Source of the DNA: CAZYWA01 sp964650975 [NCBI: uncultured bacterium]
GTDB lineage: Bacteria; JADJOY01
Length of the DNA stretch: 20,389 nt
Direction of reading: 5' to 3'
Assembly (NCBI GenBank): GCA_964650975.1
Contig: CAZYWA010000084.1
Location: 1 to 20,389, forward strand
In this document: positions 14,783 through 20,389 of the stretch, piece by piece
Numbering within the stretch: position 1 is the stretch's first letter
How the letters are laid out: each line of letters starts with the position of its first letter
Position numbers and translations under genes: made by a program
Notes under the pieces: generated by a model
What the model was told of the DNA's origin: nothing
Seen by the model: the letters and a program-made list of their open reading frames with translations, nothing else
Database searches by the model: none

Positions 14783-16396
14783 TCAGGCGCCTTCGGAGGC
14801 GACGGGCACGGGCGCGGCGACGCCTTCCGGAAGCCGCCTGGGCATCAACTGGCGCGTCCGATCGCCGAGCCGTCGCTTGATCTTCACTCGCACCAGCGTG
14901 TCGAGGTTGCTCTCCTCGCGACCGGTGAAGAGGCTCTGCAGCAACCGCACGAACCGCCACGGCCGGCTGAGATAGGCGAGGGTGTAGAACGACAGCAGCG
15001 CGAAGTACTGGAAGAGGAAGAGCGCGCGCGTGCCCAGGTACGGATTGTAGGTCTGGCTGCTCAGTCCCGAGCGCACCAGCGCCGAGTAGTAGTACTCGGG
15101 CGTCATCTCGACCTGGCCGGCGGCCATGAGCTCGTCGAAGTCGGCGCTGCCAGGGTAGGGGGCGAAGATCATGATCGAGGCGTCGCGGCAGCCCCTGAGC
15201 GCCACCCGCACCAGGAACCGGTACGACTCCCACAGATCTCGCAGCCGTTCGTGAGGATGGCCGATGATCAGGTTGATGCGGGTGACGATCCCGATCTCGT
15301 GGGCCGTCCGCAACGATTCTTGCAGGCGCGGAATCTTGACCTTCTTCTTGATGCGCTCGAGCTGGTCCGCCGAGCCGCTCTCCGGAGCGTAGGTGATGTT
15401 CTTGCAGCCGGTGTCGTACGCGAGCTGCAGCACGTCCCGGTCGAGCGCCTCCGATCGGGTGCCCGCGGGCAGCTGCCAGGTGATGGGCAGATTCGCCTGC
15501 TTGAGCCGGGTCACGAAGTCGAGCGCCCAGTCGCGCTTCACGAACGCGGTCAGGTCGCAGAAGTTCACGTTCTCGGCCCCGTAGCGCTTGACGTAGGAGG
15601 CCATCTCGTCGACCACGTCGGCGGCGTCGCGAGCCACGTAGCGCGTGGTCCACATGTCCGGAGACGAGCAGAATGTGCACTGGTACGGACAACCGCGAGT
15701 CGCCAGCATGGGCATCGACCGGCCGCGGTTGACCCCGAAGGTGTCGGCCACCTTCATGTAATCCTCGACCGGGAAGAGATCCCAGGCCGGCCTCGGGAAC
15801 GAATCGACGTCCACCGTTCGCTCGGAGAGCGTCGCGGCGGAGGGCTGATGCGAGCCGGATCGCATCGCGACCCCGGGCATGTCATCGACCGGCTCGCCGA
15901 GCTTGAGGCGGCGCACCAGCTCCGCCATCGTGAGCTCGCCCTCGCCCAGCACGCAGTAGTCGACGGCGGGGGTTTGCTCGAAGATCCAGCGACGGAAGGC
16001 GGTGGCGTTTTCGCCGCCGAGCACGATCTTCGCGTGCGGCAGCCGTTCCCGGGCGCGCTCGGCGATCTCGCGGATCGTCGGCCACTCGTGGAGGAACATG
16101 TGGCTGATGCCGATGAACTCGGCATCGGCATCGATGCGCTCGACGATCTCGGCGGGGTTGAGCCCGTTGAGCTCGAGCGTCCCGATCGGGCTCGGCAACG
16201 GACGGAACCGATCGAGCGCCTCACCGGGCGCATCGATCACCTGGACATCGTGGCCTTCACGCCGCAGCAATGCAGCGACGTAGGCTGGCCCGATCGGCAA
16301 GATCACACCGAACGAGCTCAGGCTCCGCGTCATCTTGAGGATGGGCGGACGAACCAGCGCGATCTTGGCGGCGGACACGGAACCGGGGGCGGTCAT
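14783..16396 (-). CDS. B12-binding-domain radical SAM protein with C-terminal membrane-like helix
   Basis: A 537-residue class B radical SAM protein. Residues about 10-165 form a cobalamin-binding-type domain (IALVRPP start; IVLGGENATAF, 124-134; VLGEGELTMAELV, 149-161). The cluster motif is CPYQCTFC with Cys236, Cys240 and Cys243, followed by a barrel to about 425. Residues 458-477 (ALFLFQYFALLSFYTLAYLS) are strongly hydrophobic, followed by a basic tail. This resembles lipid-active members such as hopanoid-modifying or BchE-like enzymes and suggests membrane association. ATG at 16396 was chosen because an upstream in-frame GTG (16426) lies inside the predicted -10 box; GGAG near 16417-16414 is the nearest, distant ribosome site. 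It lies downstream of the GT2 gene but has its own promoter. The substrate is unknown. Confidence 0.85.
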   Translation of the reverse strand: MTAPGSVSAAKIALVRPPILKMTRSLSSFGVILPIGPAYVAALLRREGHDVQVIDAPGEALDRFRPLPSPIGTLELNGLNPAEIVERIDADAEFIGISHMFLHEWPTIREIAERARERLPHAKIVLGGENATAFRRWIFEQTPAVDYCVLGEGELTMAELVRRLKLGEPVDDMPGVAMRSGSHQPSAATLSERTVDVDSFPRPAWDLFPVEDYMKVADTFGVNRGRSMPMLATRGCPYQCTFCSSPDMWTTRYVARDAADVVDEMASYVKRYGAENVNFCDLTAFVKRDWALDFVTRLKQANLPITWQLPAGTRSEALDRDVLQLAYDTGCKNITYAPESGSADQLERIKKKVKIPRLQESLRTAHEIGIVTRINLIIGHPHERLRDLWESYRFLVRVALRGCRDASIMIFAPYPGSADFDELMAAGQVEMTPEYYYSALVRSGLSSQTYNPYLGTRALFLFQYFALLSFYTLAYLSRPWRFVRLLQSLFTGREESNLDTLVRVKIKRRLGDRTRQLMPRRLPEGVAAPVPVASEGA

Positions 16397-16424
16397 CGGG
16401 GGGGAAGGGCGGTCTCCACAGACC

Positions 16425-16454
16425 ACCTTAAAAAGCCGGGGAGGGAGAAGTCAA
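16425..16454 (-). promoter_or_regulatory. Sigma-70-type promoter for the 14783-16396 radical SAM gene
   Basis: On the minus strand TTGACT (16454-16449) is separated by 18 bases from TAAGGT (16430-16425). Five of six -35 bases and four of six -10 bases match consensus. Predicted transcription starts near 16418, so translation should begin at the ATG at 16396. The promoter sits in the 91-base gap after the GT2 gene, so this gene can be expressed independently of it. Confidence 0.6.
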
Positions 16455-16487
16455 CCGGCCGCAGCCGGCGACCTCGCCAGGGGCGAG

Positions 16488-17312
16488 TCAGGGGCGTCCG
16501 CCCAGCCCGAGGGCGCGGCGCAGCCGAAACCCCAGCACGCGTGCACAGACCGACAGCGTTTTGAGGCCGTAGAGCACGCTCATCTTGAGATTGACGCTCG
16601 ACGCTTCGCGGAAATAGCGAGTCTCGACGGGGATTTCCTCGAGCCGGAAGCCTCCCGTGACGATCTGGCCGACGACCTCGGAGTCGAAGCCGAAGCCGTC
16701 CGAGTTACGAAGGAACGGGATCGACTCCAGGAACCGGCGGCTGTAGGCACGCAGCCCGGTGTGGTACTCGCTCATGTGGCGCCCGAAGACCCAGTTCTCG
16801 ACGGTGGTCAGGAACCGGTTGCCGAGGTACTTGTAGGTCGGCATGCCCCCCGCGAGGGCACCCCCCGGCGTCAGCAGCCGCGAGCCGAACACCACGTCGG
16901 CGCGGTTCGTGACGATCGGCGCGATCAGGTCGGGCAGCACCCGCGGATCGTACTGGTAATCGGGGTGAACCATCACCACGACCTCGGCACCGCGCACCAG
17001 GGCGGCGGTGTAGCAGGTCTTCTGGTTGCCGCCGTAGCCGCGGTTCTCCGGGTGGACGATGACGTGGATGCCGAGACGGCGCGCCATGTCCACGGTCTCG
17101 TCGCGGCTGGCATCGTCGACCAGGATGATGTCGGCGACCAGCTCCTTCGGGATGTCGTTGTAGGTCCGCTCGAGGGTCTTCGCGGCGTTGTAGGCAGGCA
17201 GCACCACCGTGACGTGGGGCCGCGCCGGCCCCACGCCCGAGGCGTCGATCGGGCCAGATCGCCCGGAAACCTCGGCCGAGGGGCCGGACGGAGTCTCGGG
17301 CGCGCGGCTCAC
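16488..17312 (-). CDS. GT2 glycosyltransferase, polyprenyl-phosphate mannosyl/glucosyl-transferase-like
   Basis: A 274-residue family 2 glycosyltransferase of the DPM1/GtrB-like type, which moves a sugar from a nucleotide donor to a polyprenyl phosphate or similar lipid at the membrane. Motifs are VVLPAYNAAKTLERT (36-50), VDDASRDET (65-73), NRGYGGNQKTCYTAAL (90-105), the donor/metal site HPDYQYDP (116-123, in place of the usual DxDxQ), SEYHTGLRAYSR (181-192) and the late SDGFGFDSEV (204-213). No long C-terminal membrane pair follows. Residues 1-32 are a low-complexity Pro/Ser/Gly stretch, so the GTG at 17312 may be too far upstream, though no better start was found. The preceding radical SAM gene ends 43 bases upstream on the same strand, so the two are probably cotranscribed. 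The sugar is not predictable. Confidence 0.88.
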   Translation of the reverse strand: MSRAPETPSGPSAEVSGRSGPIDASGVGPARPHVTVVLPAYNAAKTLERTYNDIPKELVADIILVDDASRDETVDMARRLGIHVIVHPENRGYGGNQKTCYTAALVRGAEVVVMVHPDYQYDPRVLPDLIAPIVTNRADVVFGSRLLTPGGALAGGMPTYKYLGNRFLTTVENWVFGRHMSEYHTGLRAYSRRFLESIPFLRNSDGFGFDSEVVGQIVTGGFRLEEIPVETRYFREASSVNLKMSVLYGLKTLSVCARVLGFRLRRALGLGGRP

Positions 17313-17355
17313 GTGTCGATCGGAGACGGCAAGAACGGCCGGCTTGTCACCGGCG

Positions 17356-18762
17356 TCAGGGATGAGTGAGTACCTGCAGCCCGCGGCGTGCGTAGTTCCA
17401 GAGCTTCACCGGAGAATCGATCGAGCGCAGCGTGCGGGCGATGTAGCTGGGACGGAGGTAGAAGGACCTCATCGCCTTGGTCTGGATGCGCTTCAGGTCG
17501 TCCGCCGTCAGCGCGTAGCTGCGGGACACCGCCTGCTTGACGTTCCGCCCGGTGAGATCCTGCTCGCCCAAGAGCCCTTCCTCGGTGCAGATCTCGTGGA
17601 GCGGAGTCCCGGGAAACGGGTAGGCGATGTGGAACTCGCAGAAGTCGCCGTCGAGCTTGCGCGCGAAGTCGATGGTCTGCTGCGCGGTGTCGGCCGTTTC
17701 CCAGGGACTTCCCAGCACCCAGAAGAGGTAGGTCTTGATGCCGACGTCCTTGCAGGCCTGGATCGCGCGCTCGGCCTGCGCCAGCGTCGCGCCCTTCTTC
17801 ATGTGCTTGAGGATTTCCTGGTTCCCCGACTCGACCCCGAACCCGACCATCCAGCAGCCGGCTTTGCGCATCTCTCTCGCGCGATCCGGATCCATCGTGT
17901 CGACCCGGCTGTTGCACACCCACTGGGTGTCGAGCTTCGCCTCCTGGATGCGGCGGCAGAGCTCGAGCGTCCAGGCCTTTTGAAGCGTGAAGGTGTCGGC
18001 GCGGAAGTAGAAGTTGCGGATCCCGAATCGAGAAACGCAGTGCTCCATCTCCTGCACCACGCTCGCGGGTGACCGGAAGAACGTGTCGAAGCCGCTCAGC
18101 GTCGGAACCAGGCAGTAGATGCACCGTGCCGGACACCCGCGGCTGGTTTGAATCGTGGTCTGCGGCTCGCCGGTGTCGGGGCGGATGTAGAGCCGGTTGT
18201 TCATCAGATGGCGCGCCGGCCACGGCAGCTGGTCGAGCTGCTCGAGCCGCGGGCGATCGGCGTTGCGCCGGATCTCGGCACCGTCGCGCCACGTGATCCC
18301 CAAGACCGACGAGCGATCGGCCGCGGTCAAGAGCTCGCCCAGGAGCTCCTCGCACTCGCCGCGGATGGCCACGTCGAGCTGCGGGAACCCAGCCAAGGAT
18401 TCGTGATCGTGGATGGTGACGTGCGCGCCCTTGGCGATGGTCAGAATCGCCGGATTCCGCTCCTTGGCGAGGCGGCACGCTTCCATGTCGCCCGGCAGCG
18501 TGGGCGTGGTGGTGCTCACCGCCAGCAGGTCGGGACGGAAGCTCTCGAGGTCACGGACGAAGTCGGCCCAGGCCAGTCCTTCGGCGGGGTAGTCGACGAT
18601 TCGCGCCTGCCAGCCGACGCTCTCGACCATGGCCGCCATGTAGGCCAGATCGATCGGCGCGCGCAGCACGCTGGTCGAATTCTCGACCGGCACCTGGCAG
18701 CGGTCGTCCCGGATGTAGTTCCCGGTGGGGGGATTGATGAAGAGGGCGCGTTGACTGGTCAT
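17356..18762 (-). CDS. B12-binding-domain radical SAM protein
   Basis: A 468-residue class B radical SAM protein. The N-terminal cobalamin-binding-type domain (about 5-147) starts with ALFINPPTG, a typical opening, and includes LTIAKGAHVTIHDHE (107-121) and IRGECEELLGEL (133-144). The cluster motif is CPARCIYC with Cys210, Cys214 and Cys217. GFGVESGNQEILKHMKKG (307-324) is the usual mid-barrel motif of this group, and FHIAYPFPGTPLHE (377-390) the late strand. ATG at 18762 was chosen because the domain starts there and because the frame's upstream extension crosses a predicted promoter. It is followed after 43 bases by the GT2 gene. Enzymes of this group modify lipids, antibiotics or peptides, often by methylation; the substrate here is unknown. 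Confidence 0.86.
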   Translation of the reverse strand: MTSQRALFINPPTGNYIRDDRCQVPVENSTSVLRAPIDLAYMAAMVESVGWQARIVDYPAEGLAWADFVRDLESFRPDLLAVSTTTPTLPGDMEACRLAKERNPAILTIAKGAHVTIHDHESLAGFPQLDVAIRGECEELLGELLTAADRSSVLGITWRDGAEIRRNADRPRLEQLDQLPWPARHLMNNRLYIRPDTGEPQTTIQTSRGCPARCIYCLVPTLSGFDTFFRSPASVVQEMEHCVSRFGIRNFYFRADTFTLQKAWTLELCRRIQEAKLDTQWVCNSRVDTMDPDRAREMRKAGCWMVGFGVESGNQEILKHMKKGATLAQAERAIQACKDVGIKTYLFWVLGSPWETADTAQQTIDFARKLDGDFCEFHIAYPFPGTPLHEICTEEGLLGEQDLTGRNVKQAVSRSYALTADDLKRIQTKAMRSFYLRPSYIARTLRSIDSPVKLWNYARRGLQVLTHP

Positions 18763-18808
18763 GGTCGGGAGCGGCACGAGCCGCCGAACTGCCTGAATCC
18801 AAAAGCAG

Positions 18809-18838
18809 ATGTTAGCGCCCGCGGAACGACTCTCGCAA
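18809..18838 (-). promoter_or_regulatory. Sigma-70-type promoter for the radical SAM-GT2 operon
   Basis: On the minus strand TTGCGA (18838-18833) is followed after 18 bases by TAACAT (18814-18809). A start near 18802 would give a leader of about 40 bases before the ATG at 18762. The -35 box lies inside the perfect inverted repeat CTCGC-AA-GCGAG at 18832-18843, a possible operator. Confidence 0.5.
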
Positions 18839-18905
18839 GCGAGCTCGCGCCTGGTCGAGTGCGCGGGGGGCGGATAGCGCCGCAACCCCGTGTCGCGGAA
18901 CGGGT

Positions 18906-18935
18906 TTGACAGGCCGCGTCATCGTGCCGTAGGGT
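18906..18935 (+). promoter_or_regulatory. Sigma-70-type promoter for the LPG-synthase-TM-like gene
   Basis: A perfect -35 box TTGACA at 18906-18911, an 18-base spacer, and TAGGGT at 18930-18935. Transcription would start near 18942. This is the best sigma-70 match in the window. It rules against the GTG at 18890, which opens the same reading frame, as the start codon of the downstream gene, and implies a leader of about 140 bases if the TTG at 19085 is used. Confidence 0.6.
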
Positions 18936-19084
18936 TTGCCGCCTTCGGCGGCGTTGCGTCGTCTCCCCGCGCGGCCACGCCTTTTGTCGCACCCGCTCCG
19001 CGTTCCGAGGATGGGCTTTCGACCTGGGGCCGCGGCACACGCGGCTCCGGAGCCCGCGGCTCGCTCGCTCCACTGGATTCCGAC

Positions 19085-20149
19085 TTGGACACCTCCACGA
19101 CCGTAACCGGCGGCGGCGCCGAACTGGCCAGCGGGGCAAGCACGCCTCGACGCCGCTGGATCTGGCGTGAGCTGCTGGCAGCCGCGCTCACGCTGAGCCT
19201 GCTGGGCTGGCTCCTGTCACGGCTCGATTGGGCGCGAGTGCGCCCGTTCGTGACGCACATCGATCCAGTCTTGGTAGGCGCCGCGTTCCTGGTGTACGCG
19301 GCGAGCTACGTCGCCCGCGCGTTGCGGTGGCAGTTGTTGCTGCAGCGGCGCGACCTGACGTTCGCCGACCTCTACCTCATCACCTCGGCCCACATCATGT
19401 TCAACAACCTGCTGCCGAGCCGGATCGGCGAGCTCTCGTACGTGGTGCTCCTCAAGCAGCAGCGAGGGGTGACGACGGCGGACGGCGTGGTGTCGCTCCT
19501 GGTGTCGAGGTTTCTCGACTTCATCACGCTGGGCCTCATCTTCCTCCTGTCGGTCGCATCGTTCCGCGGCACGCACGCGGTTCAGGCGTTCAAGAACCTT
19601 CCCCTGGTCGCGGTATCGAGCGTGGTGGTGCTTTCGATCGGGTTGGCGGCGCTGCCCCGGCTCACGGTCGCGTGCCACGCGTGGTTGCGACGCGATCTGG
19701 GGCGCCTGGTACCGGGCAGCTTGCGGGCGCGGATCGAGCGCGGCGCCGAGCGAGTGGTCGAGACGTTCGAGCGCACCGCCGGCACCGCGGTGTACTTGAA
19801 GGCCGGACTCCTGTCGCTGGTGATCTGGTACGCGAAGTTCCTGGCGTTCACGTTCATGGTGCACGCCATGCACGACGCGGGGACGGTCTCGCGAATGAGC
19901 TTCTTCACCGTGGTGATCGGCTCCACGGCCGCGGAGCTCACCACCATCACGCCCTTTCACGGTGTCGCGGGCATCGGCACCTACGAGACGGCGTGGGCGT
20001 GGGTCTTTCACAACGTCCTGGGCATCGACCAGAATCTCGCGATCTTGACCGGCTTCGGCGTCCACATCCTGACGCTCTTCTTCTCGATCGTGCTGGGTGG
20101 CCTCGCTTACCTGGCGCTCAGGCTGCGCGTGCGCGCGGCGGGTGAGTGA
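19085..20149 (+). CDS. LPG-synthase-TM / AglD-like flippase-type membrane protein
   Basis: A polytopic inner-membrane protein of the lysylphosphatidylglycerol-synthase TM family (UPF0104, AglD2-like). Numbered from TTG 19085 it has 354 residues, matching the usual 300-350. About seven hydrophobic segments are visible: 29-44, 61-76, 133-158, 172-192, 239-258, 270-290 and 316-346. Family hallmarks are FNNLLPSRIGELSYVVLLK (106-124) and ITPFHGVAGIGTYETAWA (288-305). Members include MprF membrane domains and proteins next to glycosyltransferases that handle lipid-linked sugars. The start is uncertain: the frame is open from GTG 18890, but a promoter at 18906-18935 means translation must begin later, and TTG 19085 is the only usual start codon seen before the first membrane helix. 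A divergent radical SAM-GT2 operon upstream suggests a shared lipid or glycan role. Confidence 0.82.
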   Translation: MDTSTTVTGGGAELASGASTPRRRWIWRELLAAALTLSLLGWLLSRLDWARVRPFVTHIDPVLVGAAFLVYAASYVARALRWQLLLQRRDLTFADLYLITSAHIMFNNLLPSRIGELSYVVLLKQQRGVTTADGVVSLLVSRFLDFITLGLIFLLSVASFRGTHAVQAFKNLPLVAVSSVVVLSIGLAALPRLTVACHAWLRRDLGRLVPGSLRARIERGAERVVETFERTAGTAVYLKAGLLSLVIWYAKFLAFTFMVHAMHDAGTVSRMSFFTVVIGSTAAELTTITPFHGVAGIGTYETAWAWVFHNVLGIDQNLAILTGFGVHILTLFFSIVLGGLAYLALRLRVRAAGE

Positions 20150-20151
20150 GC

Positions 20152-20389
20152 GTGGCGACGCCCCTCGGCCACATGTGCGTCGGGCTCGCGTGGGCCTGGA
20201 TCGTGGACGGATCGCGGGCGACGCGCGGCCGCGCGGCGACCTCCGCTGCGTGCGCGGCGCTCGCGGACCTGGACTTCCTGCCCGGGCTCGCGATCGGCGA
20301 TCCAGCGCGCTTTCACCACGGACCGAGTCACTCGGTGGCGGTACTGACCGCGATGGCGCTCGGAATCCTCGCGTGCTGGTCGAGGATCC
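20152..20389 (+). CDS. YdjM-like metal-dependent membrane hydrolase, N-terminal part
   Basis: A partial gene running off the right edge; 79 codons are visible. It starts with GTG at 20152, two bases after the previous stop, so it is probably in the same operon as the AglD-like gene. The sequence ATPLGHMCVG is followed by ADLDFLPGLAIG (about 43-54) and FHHGPSHSV (about 59-67). These are the Asp-rich and HxGxTHS-like motifs of the YdjM/LexA-binding inner-membrane hydrolase family (PF04307). The His and Asp residues would bind a metal at the membrane. Hydrophobic stretches near 36-53 and 68-79 fit membrane helices. The physiological substrate of this family is not known. Confidence 0.72.
   Translation, partial: MATPLGHMCVGLAWAWIVDGSRATRGRAATSAACAALADLDFLPGLAIGDPARFHHGPSHSVAVLTAMALGILACWSRI

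Noticed and set aside
14763-14801. Two small hairpins (CGCC-TCTT-GGCG and CGCCT-TCGG-AGGCG) as a bidirectional terminator after fbp
   Set aside because: The stems are only 4-5 base pairs, no T-tract follows, and the second lies inside the radical SAM coding region.
16397-16426. Upstream GTG at 16426 as start of the radical SAM gene
   Set aside because: The codon lies inside the predicted -10 box, so it would not be in the transcript; ATG 16396 also better fits the domain start.

Overview
The window is GC-rich, almost entirely coding, and appears to come from a free-living Gram-negative-type bacterium. The evidence for that is a near-perfect sigma-54 promoter, c-di-GMP proteins of the HD-GYP and PilZ families, a secreted DUF4124-type protein, and several sigma-70-like promoters. 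No rRNA, tRNA, CRISPR array, insertion sequence or phage gene was seen. The lineage cannot be fixed from the sequence. A high-GC group such as Myxococcota-like or Eisenbacteria-like bacteria is a guess only.

Layout. (1) Positions 1-139 hold the 3' end of a coiled-coil gene. (2) Positions 277-2450 hold a sigma-54 promoter, a small basic coiled-coil protein, and an FHA-GAF-HD-GYP signalling protein translationally coupled to it. (3) Positions 2479-4096 hold a secreted DUF4124-like protein followed 13 bases later by a radical SAM/SPASM enzyme. (4) Positions 12753 down to 4067, minus strand, hold a tightly packed seven-gene operon: a radical SAM protein of B12-binding type, a NifV-like homocitrate synthase-family enzyme, the large and small subunits of an aconitase-family isomerase, an FAD oxidoreductase, LuxE and LuxC. 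(5) Positions 12899-14751, plus strand, hold a receiver-PilZ protein and class I fructose-1,6-bisphosphatase. (6) Positions 18762 down to 14783, minus strand, hold two more B12-type radical SAM proteins flanking a GT2 glycosyltransferase. (7) Positions 19085-20389, plus strand, hold a polytopic protein of the LPG-synthase-TM/AglD type and the 5' end of a YdjM-like membrane hydrolase.

The most striking region is the seven-gene operon. Five of its six junctions are 4-base ATGA or GTGA overlaps, so the products are very likely made together. The enzyme set joins 2-oxoacid chain-extension chemistry (acetyl-CoA condensation, then hydroxy-acid isomerisation) to ATP-dependent acid activation and NADPH reduction by LuxE and LuxC. 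A radical SAM enzyme leads the operon and a flavoprotein lies in the middle. There are no luciferase genes, and the beta-decarboxylating dehydrogenase that normally completes chain elongation is absent. I do not recognise this combination as a described pathway. The best reading is a biosynthetic route to an aldehyde or alcohol derived from an extended or branched acid. Both the substrate and the product are unknown.

The second notable module, at 14783-20149, groups two B12-type radical SAM enzymes, a polyprenyl-phosphate-type GT2 and an AglD-like membrane protein, which suggests modification of a lipid or lipid-linked glycan. The left part (sigma-54 promoter, FHA-GAF-HD-GYP) and the receiver-PilZ gene suggest c-di-GMP-linked regulation.
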